The position numbers and the translations under genes were made by a program. This document shows, one piece after another, positions 17,525-26,433 of a DNA stretch of 56,221 nt. The stretch lies in contig LVWS01000001.1 of NCBI GenBank assembly GCA_002083365.1, forward strand, positions 52,732-108,952. Direction: 5' to 3'. Numbering within the stretch: position 1 is the first letter of the stretch; each line of letters opens with the position of its first letter. The stretch comes from Nitrospira sp. SG-bin1 (GTDB lineage Bacteria; Nitrospirota; Nitrospiria; Nitrospirales; Nitrospiraceae). The notes under the pieces were generated by a model. The model was not told the DNA's origin. It ran no database searches and saw only the letters and a program-made list of their open reading frames with translations.

Positions 17525-19483
17525 ATGCGTAGCGTCCTGAAATCCCTGTATCTATCGCCGGCCATGAGCCTGGTGACCGGCCTTCTTTGCGGACTGGTCG
17601 TCCTCGGAATGCGGAGTACCGGCCTACTTCAACAGTTTGAACTGAATATCTATGATTCGCTGCTCCGTTCGCGACCGGCAACAACGGTCGGCGATTCGCA
17701 CATCACGTACATTACGATCTCCGAGGAGGACATTCGTCGACAGGGACGGTGGCCGATCACGGATGAGACCCTTGCGCAGGCCCTCCGGCTCCTTGTCGAA
17801 TACCAGCCGCGGGCCATCGGCGTGGACCTGTATCGCGACATCGAAGTTCCGCCGGGACATGACCAACTTACCGCGCTGCTTCCCAAACATTCCCACGTCA
17901 TCATGATTTCGCAGCTGGGCGGCGGTACCGTTTCCCGCATCCCTCCCCCGCCGGTGCTACAAGGCAGCACGCAAGTCGGATTCAACGACATCCTCGTCGA
18001 TCCGGACGGAATCATCCGCCGAGCCTTGCTCTTTCAAGACGACGGCGATGATGTCGCGTATGCCTTTCCTCTGAGGCTTGCCATGCTGTATCTGGCACAG
18101 GACGGCATTGTCCCTGAACCGGACCCGGCGGTGCCGGAATGGATTCGCTTGGGGCGAACGACGCTACAGCCGTTCACGTCTTCAGACGGGGGCTACGTGA
18201 ATGCAGACGATGCCGGCTACCAGATCCTATTGGATTTTGGTGCGGCACGCCAGACGCTCGACACGTTTTCGCTGACCGACCTGCTTGTCGGCCGGATTGG
18301 CGCCCGTCATCTCACCGACCGCATCGTTATGATCGGCGTGACGGCCGAAAGCGTGCCGGATGTGTTCCATATCCCGGTCCCCTATGGCGTACATGGCGCC
18401 GACCAATTCGCGGGAGTCTTCATGCACGGCATCATCACCGAGCAGTTACTCGCCGCTGCGCTCGACGGCCGTCGGCCCATCCAAGCGATGACCGAATCCG
18501 CCGAGATCGCCTGGATCCTGGCATGGGGGCTACTCGGTGGAGCATTCGGAATCTTGGTACGATCCATGTGGCGATATTCCCTTATTGCCGTCGGCGGGCT
18601 TGTCACGATCACCCTGTCGGTCTACACAGTCTTCGCCTTCGGGTGGTGGGCACCGGGAATTCCTGCGGGTGTCAGCTGGCTTCTGTCGATCGTCATGGTC
18701 GTGGCCTCCACTCTGGCCAGGGAACGGAAGGACCGCACCATATTGATGCAACTGTTTTCACGACACGTCTCCCGTGAGGTCGCCGATAAGATATGGCAGG
18801 AAAGAGACCAATTGTTCGAAGGCGGACGCCCGCGGCCGCAGGAACTCGTCGCCACTGTGCTGTTCATGGACTTCAAAGGGTATACGGCCGCTTCGGAAAC
18901 GATGTCCCCCCCCGCCTTGATGAACTGGATCAATTCCTACTTGGATACCATGACAAAGGTCATCATGGGCCATGGAGGAGTGATCGACGACTATGGAGGC
19001 GATTCAATTAAGGCGGACTTCGGCGTCCCGCTGAAGCGAGAATCCGATGAAGATGTGTCCAGGGATGCGATCAACGCCGTCATGTGCGCGCTGGCGATGG
19101 AGGGCGAGATGCTCAGGCTGAACGAGAAACATGCGCGGACCGGCCTTCCGACGGTGGGCATGCGAATCGGAATCCATACAGGGCCGGTGCTGGCGGGATG
19201 TGTAGGGAGCATCCAGCGTATGAAGTACACCACCATCGGTGACACGGTCAATGCCGCAGCGCACCTGGAAAACTTCGGTAGAGAGGCTGTGGCAGAGCCA
19301 GAGGGCCGTCGGCCCTGTCGGATTTTGATCAGCGAGACTACGGCTCAACTGCTCGATGACCGCTTTCTATTGGACAGCATCGGAGAAGTACGTCTCAAAG
19401 GAAAAAGCCACCCTTTGTTGGCATACCGTGTTGTCCGACCGGCAGATGAAAGTAACCTCAAGACCGGCGTTCACGGCGGGTAG
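17525..19483 (+). CDS. CHASE2-domain class III nucleotidyl cyclase
   Basis: The ATG at 17525 is preferred over a TTG at 17495. The 652-residue protein has an N-terminal membrane helix, an extracytoplasmic CHASE2 sensor domain (about 35-320), three closely spaced membrane helices (about 330-400) and a cyclase catalytic domain (about 440-640). The two metal-binding aspartates, Asp449 (FMDFKGYTA) and Asp493 (GGDSIK), are present. The position that is usually a base-selecting Lys is Asp489, and the usual transition-state Arg is His580 (Asn576 is kept). Activity and ATP/GTP preference are therefore uncertain. It follows the CHAT gene by 73 bp and probably belongs to the same cassette. Confidence 0.9.
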   Translation: MRSVLKSLYLSPAMSLVTGLLCGLVVLGMRSTGLLQQFELNIYDSLLRSRPATTVGDSHITYITISEEDIRRQGRWPITDETLAQALRLLVEYQPRAIGVDLYRDIEVPPGHDQLTALLPKHSHVIMISQLGGGTVSRIPPPPVLQGSTQVGFNDILVDPDGIIRRALLFQDDGDDVAYAFPLRLAMLYLAQDGIVPEPDPAVPEWIRLGRTTLQPFTSSDGGYVNADDAGYQILLDFGAARQTLDTFSLTDLLVGRIGARHLTDRIVMIGVTAESVPDVFHIPVPYGVHGADQFAGVFMHGIITEQLLAAALDGRRPIQAMTESAEIAWILAWGLLGGAFGILVRSMWRYSLIAVGGLVTITLSVYTVFAFGWWAPGIPAGVSWLLSIVMVVASTLARERKDRTILMQLFSRHVSREVADKIWQERDQLFEGGRPRPQELVATVLFMDFKGYTAASETMSPPALMNWINSYLDTMTKVIMGHGGVIDDYGGDSIKADFGVPLKRESDEDVSRDAINAVMCALAMEGEMLRLNEKHARTGLPTVGMRIGIHTGPVLAGCVGSIQRMKYTTIGDTVNAAAHLENFGREAVAEPEGRRPCRILISETTAQLLDDRFLLDSIGEVRLKGKSHPLLAYRVVRPADESNLKTGVHGG

Positions 19484-19522
19484 CGCGCACACGTGCTCAT
19501 TTTTCACATGACGCGCTCAGGC

Positions 19523-20275
19523 TTACGGTGTGCGCATGTGTTGTATACTGGTAGCCACCTCCCCAAGTCCCCCTTGTTCCAGCAACACTGCACGCTGTTG
19601 ACGCAGTTCCGCATCGGCCGGGCTTGATTGCATCAGATCGGAAATGGCCATGAGCGCATCGTACCACACACCTGCTTCAGCATAACGCCTCGGCGCATCC
19701 GCCTTGTCAGCGTCATTGGGCAGAGGCCGTTCCAGTTTGTCACGATTGACTCGTTCGATCGCTCCCTTCGCGACAACATTGGCGGACGGCTCCTCGGGAT
19801 CCATCACCAATGCCACCGACCATTGATACCGCTCTCCTGGTGATAATTTCACCTTGTAGTCGGCAAGCCTGATCTGCTGAACACCGGCTCTGGCCGGGAT
19901 TGGAAGTTTTGTTTCTATGATAGGAGCCTCGGCGTTCTCGGCGATCAGCGTGAACTCATAGGACAGGTTGTGGTTCGTCGGGGTGAACCAAAATAATACC
20001 GGCTGCTCATGAAGCGTGAATCCCACGTGGTCCGGAGCCAACAGGCTTATCATCGGGAGGCTCTTGTTCGTACCGCGCGTCCCCCCTCCTCTTCTGAGTC
20101 CAGGCGCCGGAGCCCCCTTTCTTGGAGGAACATAGACCAGCGGTCTTATCACCGACTCGGGCTTGGGTTGGGAGGCAACAGGTTGAGCCGCTTTTTCTTG
20201 CGCCTCCGTCAGGGAAACCCATGGTGGCGGTAATGCGAGACCTGCGACGATACTGATGATCGTGAAGAGTCTCAT
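19523..20275 (-). CDS. Exported DUF928-family protein
   Basis: The 250-residue protein starts at an ATG preceded by AAAGGAG. It has a signal peptide (about 1-24) and then the family hallmark: a proline-rich strand followed by RGAP/GGGTRG-type residues (PPRKGAPAPGLRRGGGTRG). Beta-rich segments such as PVLFWFTP follow, and then a helical C terminus. DUF928 proteins are best known from cyanobacteria, where they occur beside CHAT, CHASE2 and haemagglutinin genes; the same grouping is seen here. It is convergent with the cyclase. The molecular function is unknown. Confidence 0.85.
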   Translation of the reverse strand: MRLFTIISIVAGLALPPPWVSLTEAQEKAAQPVASQPKPESVIRPLVYVPPRKGAPAPGLRRGGGTRGTNKSLPMISLLAPDHVGFTLHEQPVLFWFTPTNHNLSYEFTLIAENAEAPIIETKLPIPARAGVQQIRLADYKVKLSPGERYQWSVALVMDPEEPSANVVAKGAIERVNRDKLERPLPNDADKADAPRRYAEAGVWYDALMAISDLMQSSPADAELRQQRAVLLEQGGLGEVATSIQHMRTP

Positions 20276-20848
20276 ATGATCGCTCCTTTGTTTGGCTCCT
20301 TAAATTCAGGAGATATTTTGCGCCCGTCAGACCGAATACGGTCGCTGAACGCAGGTATTTTTTTGAGTCGACGCTGATCCGTACATGAACGATTCAATGG
20401 ACATCTACGCAAAACCCCATTTCTCACCTTAAGAAGCGCTACTAGAACATAAGGTTTAGACGGTCAATATACGCTTATATTCTGAGAGAATCCACCAAGC
20501 CCAGTGGGATAAGGAGAAGCTGTGAATCTCACTTCAAATCGATCGATAGCCACGCCCATAAGTCTGGTCAGGATTGCTTGGCCAACGGGGTGGGGCTTCC
20601 CTCGTCTGCCTATCCTCTGAAACCCGACGGGCAAAACTCATTCCTGTGTCGTCCCTACTGATGGACGTAAGGCTTTGCAAGGGTCGCTTCAGTTATCAAT
20701 CCCTTAGCGTGACTGGTTCAAAAATTGACGCGGTGGTTTAAAGCATCAGGAACGGAGGTGAATCCGAAGAGATACGACAATATGCATCTAATTCGATTCA
20801 CCTGGTTGGCAAGCACTACCGTCGAGATGTGCCAAAGAAAACCGTCGG
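20276..20848. other. 573-bp intergenic region, no gene recognised
   Basis: This stretch separates the divergent DUF928 gene and the small membrane protein. It should hold promoters for both sides. It contains an A/T-rich block around 20400-20480, but I could not define a convincing -35/-10 pair, structured RNA or repeat. Confidence 0.4.
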
Positions 20849-21040
20849 ATGAATCAATCTCCTATTGCGAGCGGCGAGGCCGTCAATGATAATGGTCCGA
20901 CGAGGAGCACGAGGATGAAACCTCGATCGTTTGTAGGACGATTGGAATTCTGGCTGATATCCCTTGGGATGTCGGTATTTGCTTACCTGCTCGAACGTAT
21001 GATCCTCCGTTCGGTCAAGAGCGGTGGAGCAAAACCATGA
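20849..21040 (+). CDS. Possible small single-pass membrane protein
   Basis: The 63-residue product has a polar, basic N terminus, one hydrophobic helix (about 32-50, EFWLISLGMSVFAYLLE) and a basic tail (RSVKSGGAKP), consistent with an inner-membrane protein with a positive-inside flank. I recognise no family. It is convergent with the UspA-UbiB fusion gene, which ends 32 bp away. The ribosome-binding site is weak (GTCGG), so the gene is uncertain. Confidence 0.4.
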   Translation: MNQSPIASGEAVNDNGPTRSTRMKPRSFVGRLEFWLISLGMSVFAYLLERMILRSVKSGGAKP

Positions 21041-21072
21041 TCGTGGAGGATGGTTCGGAGAACGGCTCGAGG

Positions 21073-23157
21073 TTAGCGCCCACGCATCAGATCGAGAACC
21101 AATCCAACGATCAGCAGCCCGGCGACGATCCCGAACGACACTGGGACCCAATCCGCAGCCGTTGCTGAGGTGACCGTGAGTCCGCTGGCGAGAATACTGG
21201 CGGCAGCGGTCAGCCCCACGGCGAGACGCCGACCGGCACGGCGAACGGTATCCTCCAGTGAATTCGCCTTAAAGTTGACGACCAGCTTCTGGCCGGGGCG
21301 GGCGCCGATGAGGTGTTCAATCGCTTCGATGACCCGCTCGGCGCGTACTTTCAACTTCTGCGACTGATACACCAGCGCCTTGAGATCCAGGGCGGCGCCC
21401 ATACGTTTCATCATCAATCGCATCAAGAATTTTCCCGCCACACCGTACGGATCGAGCTGAGGATTAAGCTGCGCGGTCGCGAGTTGGACCTGCGCGAGCG
21501 CCTTGGCTGCAAGGGTCAATGACGCCGGCAGTGGAACTCCATGTCGAACCCCGATCGCACTCATTTCCTGGAGCAGCGGTCCGATTTGCATGTCGGCCAG
21601 AACCGCTTTACGGTATTTTGAGATCATTTCGCCGATGTCATTCTGAAACTGAGGCACGTCCAGATCGCTACGATCAAGAGAGCCGGCCATCATCAGGATG
21701 ATGTCGCTCAGGAACACCGTATCTTCTTTCCACAACGCCATCAGCAGCAACAAGAGATGCTCGCGCACATTGGCATCCACCGCCCCGACCATTCCGAAAT
21801 CCAAGAGGTAGATCCGGTCCTTCCACCACATGAGATTGCCGGGGTGAGGATCGGCATGGAAGAAACCCTCGACGATGATTTGCTTGTAGAAACTTTCCAA
21901 GAGTTGACGCGCGGCCTCGACGCGTTCTGGCCCGTCCGGTGCCTGTGCGATCGGACTACCCTGAATCTCTTCCATCACCAATAATCGTCCGGTCGACAGA
22001 TCCCGATGCACGGAAGGGACCGCTAATCGATCGTAGTCCGCGAGCACCATCTGCATCCGGCCGATGTTCTCGATTTCCTGACGGAAGTCGAGTTCACGCT
22101 GAAGCGACGTGGAGAGGTGTTTGAACACGGCCTCCATATCCACCACTTGATTCAGCGCGGGACGCTTGCCGACTTTCTGTGCGAAAACCTTCAGGAGAGC
22201 CAGATCCTGTTCAATTTCGGCTCGTGCCGTAGGCCGCTGAACCTTGACGACCACCCGATCACCGGTCTCGAGTGTCGCCCGATGCACTTGAGCGATGGTT
22301 CCCGCCGCGAGCGGCTTGGGATCGATCGATTCGAACACATCTTCCCACGGCACCCGTAATTCTTGCTCAGCCACGCGCACGACTTCACTCTCGGGCATCG
22401 GGGGGACGTGACTCTGCAACATCGCAAGTTCTTCGATGTATTCCGCAGGAAGAAGATCCGGACGCGTCGACAACACCTGCCCCAATTTCGAAAAGGTAGG
22501 ACCCAGTTCTTCCAGTGCGGCTCGGAGACGCTTGGCTTGCTGACGACGTGTCGCGAGATCCGATTGATCGGGTTGGCTCAAGAATTCTTGTATGCCGTGC
22601 TTCGCCATCACGGTGGCGATTTTGACTGCTCGGGCCCCCATGTGAGGTTCAGAAACGGGAGGGTCGGTGTGGGAGGAACTAAGTGGGGCGGCGTCCGCAA
22701 GTGGCGCATCGGCTAACAGCTGAGTATTCACGATGATCACGGTGCAACGGGAATTATGACTGATGCGGTTCGGAACGTTCCCGAGCAAAAACTCCTTTCT
22801 CCCCGCCATGCCCGAATTCCCCACCACTAAGACATCGATGGCTTCTTGCTCGGCGGCGCGAACGATGGCCAACGCCGGGTCCTCATCCATGACGACGGAC
22901 GCATGTCCGCGCTCCCCGACAAGCTGACTGACATAATCCGTCAGTTCATGCTTTGCAGCCGCCGCTCGCGTGTGTTCCGCTGTACCGAATTCCGTGGTAG
23001 ATGGGTGCTGCGGCAAGATGACCTGCACCACGAACAAGTCCGCACCATAGCGGTCAGCGAATCGAGCAGCCCAGAGCACAGCCTGCTCGGCCGTTTTGGA
23101 GCGGTCGGTGCCCACCATGACACGTCGTATGGCGTTGTTCAGAGACTGATCGTTCAC
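21073..23157 (-). CDS. UspA-UbiB (ABC1/AarF) fusion kinase-like protein
   Basis: The 694-residue protein begins at a GTG and joins two families. Residues about 10-145 are a universal stress protein domain with the nucleotide-binding GNSGMAGRKEFLLGN loop. Residues about 180-620 are an ABC1/UbiB atypical kinase: KLGQ at 224-227, AAGTIAQVH at 284-292, Lys305, HADPHPGN at 434-441 and DFG at 453-455. Two hydrophobic helices near the C terminus (about 645-690) should anchor it in the membrane, as in UbiB. UbiB proteins assist quinone synthesis through ATPase activity. The added stress domain suggests nucleotide-sensed control of quinone metabolism, which is inference. No other quinone gene is adjacent. 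Confidence 0.9.
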   Translation of the reverse strand: MNDQSLNNAIRRVMVGTDRSKTAEQAVLWAARFADRYGADLFVVQVILPQHPSTTEFGTAEHTRAAAAKHELTDYVSQLVGERGHASVVMDEDPALAIVRAAEQEAIDVLVVGNSGMAGRKEFLLGNVPNRISHNSRCTVIIVNTQLLADAPLADAAPLSSSHTDPPVSEPHMGARAVKIATVMAKHGIQEFLSQPDQSDLATRRQQAKRLRAALEELGPTFSKLGQVLSTRPDLLPAEYIEELAMLQSHVPPMPESEVVRVAEQELRVPWEDVFESIDPKPLAAGTIAQVHRATLETGDRVVVKVQRPTARAEIEQDLALLKVFAQKVGKRPALNQVVDMEAVFKHLSTSLQRELDFRQEIENIGRMQMVLADYDRLAVPSVHRDLSTGRLLVMEEIQGSPIAQAPDGPERVEAARQLLESFYKQIIVEGFFHADPHPGNLMWWKDRIYLLDFGMVGAVDANVREHLLLLLMALWKEDTVFLSDIILMMAGSLDRSDLDVPQFQNDIGEMISKYRKAVLADMQIGPLLQEMSAIGVRHGVPLPASLTLAAKALAQVQLATAQLNPQLDPYGVAGKFLMRLMMKRMGAALDLKALVYQSQKLKVRAERVIEAIEHLIGARPGQKLVVNFKANSLEDTVRRAGRRLAVGLTAAASILASGLTVTSATAADWVPVSFGIVAGLLIVGLVLDLMRGR

Positions 23158-23537
23158 AATCTATCTAGACCTTTATAAAGCTCACCGGCGAGGATTGGGC
23201 GTGAAGTATGACGAGAACCTCTCTCAAAATCAATTCACGAGTTTCGGAGCGAGCGCATGTGCAGAACCGACAATCGCCCTCCCTGCGGATCTGATTTCTT
23301 TTCTTCCATCATTAGCGCTATCATAGCGCCGAGCCGGTCATGCTCATTCAAACACTTCCTGCTTATCTTTCAAGCGACAGTGATTCCCTAGATTGGGACC
23401 ACACGCGGGTTCTTTTAAACGGCGTGAATAAAGGTCTCTGCGGGTAGAGTACCCATTGATGGCCACCGCCGTGACAACGACGTCACGATAGTCTCTCGAA
23501 CGACTCGCAATGGCCATCACTAGGAAGGTCCCGATCC
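23158..23537. other. 380-bp intergenic region, no gene recognised
   Basis: This gap lies between the divergently transcribed UspA-UbiB gene and the cyclic-nucleotide-binding protein gene and should hold both promoters. I saw no clear promoter, repeat, RNA gene or open frame worth calling. Confidence 0.4.
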
Positions 23538-24179
23538 ATGCACTTTGACATCGCCACAGCCATCGGTTTCCTCGGCGGTGCGTTTTATCTCGCCAGTCAC
23601 TATCAGAAAGACATGGTGTCTTTGCGGGTACTGGCCTTGGCCAGCAATGTCTTGTTCCTTATCTTCGGTCTGCTGCACGCGCGTTTCGACATCATGGAGT
23701 TGATCTGGATGCCGGAAAACATTTTGAACATGATCCTGTTACCGGTGAATGCCAAACGGCTGAGTGAAATCCTTCGGCTGACGAAGCAAATCGAACTGGC
23801 CACCGTGGAATCACCCATTTCGGAATGGCTGTTGCCGCATATGCATCTCAAGAAACACAAAGCCGGGGACGTGCTGTTCAGGAAAGGGGACAAGGCCCGC
23901 GAAATTGTCTACGTGGCCGCGGGACGACTCAGGCTGCAGGAAGTCAACCACTACATCGAGCCCGGCGAGTTGATCGGGGAGATCGGACTCTTCTCAGGTG
24001 AGAAGGTACGCACCATGACCGTGGTCTGTGATACCGACTGCGAGCTCTACAAGATGACCGATGAGATGATGTACCACCTGTACTATCAGAATCCTAAGCT
24101 CGGCTTCTTTTTTATGAGACTGATCGTCGAGCGACTGCTGCGCGACGTGAGGCGAGGTGCGATTGAATCCGAAATGTAG
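23538..24179 (+). CDS. Membrane protein with cyclic-nucleotide-binding domain
   Basis: The ATG at 23538 follows GGAAGG. The 213-residue protein has about three membrane helices in its first 80 residues, with a pattern like the inner-membrane YgjV group. The cNMP-binding beta-barrel domain spans about 110-205: KAGDVLFRKGDKAREIVYVAAGRL and the binding-cassette-like EPGELIGEIGLFSGEKVRTMTVV. There is no DNA-binding helix-turn-helix, so it is not a Crp/Fnr transcription factor. It could sense cyclic nucleotide at the membrane. The usual phosphate-binding Arg in the cassette (RxAxV/T) is replaced by a VRTMTVV arrangement, so ligand binding is uncertain. Confidence 0.82.
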   Translation: MHFDIATAIGFLGGAFYLASHYQKDMVSLRVLALASNVLFLIFGLLHARFDIMELIWMPENILNMILLPVNAKRLSEILRLTKQIELATVESPISEWLLPHMHLKKHKAGDVLFRKGDKAREIVYVAAGRLRLQEVNHYIEPGELIGEIGLFSGEKVRTMTVVCDTDCELYKMTDEMMYHLYYQNPKLGFFFMRLIVERLLRDVRRGAIESEM

Positions 24180-24451
24180 TCGGCCAACCCCTTCAACGCC
24201 GCACATAGCGGGCTACTTCCCTAGGGACCTTCGAAGGATGAAAAGCCCACCGAGCTCTCATGTTCGACAACGGTTTTCCTTCCGGATTTCCTACGGATGA
24301 CCCAGACCATTGCCGATTAGCTGATTCAACACCTTGATTTCCACTGTCATAGTCACCCATCGGAAAGCGAACGATTCCGGGTTGAGTCGAGCGTAGAGAC
24401 TCGATCAGTCTGACGTGAGGTGGGACTGAGCTGCCGCTTCTCCGAAGCGGT

Positions 24452-25180
24452 TCAGGGAGGCTGAATTTCTTGGAGCTCAAACTGTTTCGGTAGGAGAACG
24501 GGCAAGATCACACCGATGGGATCGCCCCGCTTGATCGTCGTGGGTTTGTGCAACTGTAAAAGAAAATTGGCCGTGAAGGCTTCGTAATCGGGCAACCACG
24601 CGTAGTGATTCGGCGTGCGCTTGTACTCCTGCGTCTTGATGCCTTCCCAAACGCTGAACGTACGGTCCGGATGATGATAGAAGTGGTTGGGCAGATCCTT
24701 CATCATCAACCCGATCTGCTTGGGATAGTACAATCGGACTCCACAACAGAGCTTGGGATAGCCGCTGTTCAGGATCAAGTCGACATACATGCCGGAGAAG
24801 GTCTTGTACCCGAGCAGCCGCTCTTCCGGCGCGATCGGCGGCGATTGCCACTGAACCCCTGACGCGGTGCGGCGCAACTTCACATCCGCCGGACAGCGGA
24901 TCAACCAGCCGTAGTTCCCCACGGTTCGAACCGGTCCACAGTCGTCCGGCAACACCTTGTACCCATTGGCGGCCAGCGCCCTTTGTTCGTCCAACGTCAT
25001 GTTGCCCAACATCGGCCGGTGCGGATGAAAATCCAACTTCAGCCGTTCCGGCGGAAAGGCGGTGGAGTATTCCCGCTCCCAATAAATGACAACTTTCTCG
25101 GTCTCCCCGTCCGATGCCGGAGATTCTACGATTTCCTCTTCCATAGGCGGTGACAGTAATCGAAGGAGATAGGCGGACAC
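24452..25180 (-). CDS. Conserved-looking hypothetical protein
   Basis: The 242-residue protein could start at a GTG (25180) or at an ATG (25144, 230 residues); neither has a strong ribosome-binding site. It has no signal peptide or membrane helix. It is rich in aromatic residues, Pro and His (for example LPNHFYHHPDRTFSVWEG) and reads like a globular DUF6065-type protein, but I am not sure of that family. It is convergent with the cyclic-nucleotide-binding gene. No function is proposed. Confidence 0.72.
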   Translation of the reverse strand: MSAYLLRLLSPPMEEEIVESPASDGETEKVVIYWEREYSTAFPPERLKLDFHPHRPMLGNMTLDEQRALAANGYKVLPDDCGPVRTVGNYGWLIRCPADVKLRRTASGVQWQSPPIAPEERLLGYKTFSGMYVDLILNSGYPKLCCGVRLYYPKQIGLMMKDLPNHFYHHPDRTFSVWEGIKTQEYKRTPNHYAWLPDYEAFTANFLLQLHKPTTIKRGDPIGVILPVLLPKQFELQEIQPP

Positions 25181-25331
25181 AAGAGGCTGGAGGCACGGAG
25201 ATGCAGCCTGACACTTCGAATGAACTTAGGACGCCCACTTGAGCGCCACCTCCGGCTCACATTCTTCTTGCAGAGCTCACGAAGAAAACATGAGGGATAA
25301 AAGTGATTGGAGTATCTTCTTCCGGCAGGTC

Positions 25332-25685
25332 TCACCGCGACACAACCTTGAAGGTATCACCGGCCATGATGAGCCCCTCGGTGCCGTCGGCAAGCTTGAC
25401 CTTGAAACCGTCATGATCCTCACCGTGATAGACGCCTGCGGCTTTTGCCGTCTCGCCTGCCTTTAGGGTTGCAATGACATTCCCCGGCTGAACGTTCGTA
25501 CTTGGGTCTTGAGAAGAAGATGCGTGAGTGATGGCATGCACCTCCGTGGGTTGTTCAATCACGAGGATCGTCTCGCGGTCTCCACAACCCACAGAAAGTA
25601 CCGTACTCAGAATCAGGAAAATCGGGCCAGCGAGGCTATGATGAATTTGTCTTCTGGCCGTGAGCATCCACATCTTGTCTGTCAT
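25332..25685 (-). CDS. Small lipoprotein with SH3-like fold
   Basis: The start is the ATG at 25685 with GAGGAG four bases upstream; a longer frame from 25742 would overlap the methyltransferase gene. The 117-residue protein has a lipoprotein signal peptide with lipobox LSVGC (Cys at about 34). The mature part ends in a small beta domain (IATLKAGETAKAAGVYH, VKLADGTEGLIMAGDTFKVV) resembling bacterial SH3-like domains. It follows the methyltransferase gene by 7 bp and is likely co-transcribed. A cell-envelope role is likely but not specific. Confidence 0.78.
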   Translation of the reverse strand: MTDKMWMLTARRQIHHSLAGPIFLILSTVLSVGCGDRETILVIEQPTEVHAITHASSSQDPSTNVQPGNVIATLKAGETAKAAGVYHGEDHDGFKVKLADGTEGLIMAGDTFKVVSR

Positions 25686-25692
25686 ACGCTCC

Positions 25693-26355
25693 TCAATAAA
25701 TGATCCCTCCGACGACCCAATGCCGATCATCAGGGACATCAATCAACAATCGCGTGAGATTCATGCGGGCGAGCTGAGAACCAAGTTCATCTTCTGTAAA
25801 GGCCGCGAGCAGCGAATTGTAAAAGTCTCGACGCAAAATGTCCGGCTCATTGGCTGCATACTGATCGACGATGGCCTGTGCCGCTTCCGGCGAGTCGGGC
25901 CGGAGCAGATCCATCACCAGCACGGGCGCGCCGGGCTTCACCAACTGTCTGATCTTCTGCCAAAACTGCAGGGGATTCGGCAGATGATGGATGAGACTGT
26001 TGGAAATCACCGCATCGACGATTCTCGCGCCGGCCACCTCTTCGTACCGTTCACATCGCAACGTGATGCGGTCACCCAACCCAGCTGTCTTCACAGCCTG
26101 CTCACCGAGTCGGATCATCGGGGCTGAGGCATCGACGCCGATGATATGACAAGCCGGATAGAGTTTGGCAAACCGAATGGGGATATCGGCGGGGCCACAG
26201 CCAAGATCCAGCACCAGTCCCTGTGAAAACTCCGGGAAGTATTCTTTGAAGCGATCGACGAATCCTTGATTCTCATCCGCGAAGTCGGCCTGAGCGTAGG
26301 CTTCAGCCTGTTTGGGATCATCCATCACTTCTGATTCAAGTATTCGATCCATCAT
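25693..26355 (-). CDS. Class I SAM-dependent methyltransferase
   Basis: The 220-residue protein has the Rossmann-type SAM-binding motif VLDLGCGPADIP (about 50-61), the acidic end of strand two in IIGVDAS, and a later NSLIHHLPNP motif as in UbiE-like enzymes. Length and order of motifs are typical of small-molecule methyltransferases. The start has two consecutive ATGs; GAAGGGCGAAG lies upstream. The substrate cannot be told. It precedes the lipoprotein gene by 7 bp. Confidence 0.88.
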   Translation of the reverse strand: MMDRILESEVMDDPKQAEAYAQADFADENQGFVDRFKEYFPEFSQGLVLDLGCGPADIPIRFAKLYPACHIIGVDASAPMIRLGEQAVKTAGLGDRITLRCERYEEVAGARIVDAVISNSLIHHLPNPLQFWQKIRQLVKPGAPVLVMDLLRPDSPEAAQAIVDQYAANEPDILRRDFYNSLLAAFTEDELGSQLARMNLTRLLIDVPDDRHWVVGGIIY

Positions 26356-26433
26356 CTTCGCCCTTCGTCGTTCGTGAATCGTATCTCGGGAGCAACGGTG
26401 AGACCCTTATGTCCACGCTTCACGAAATACGTT

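Noticed and set aside
19485..19535. GCGCACAC/GTGTGCGC inverted repeat as a terminator between the cyclase and DUF928 genes.
   Set aside because: The arms are 35 bases apart and the second lies inside the DUF928 coding end, so a stable terminator is unlikely.
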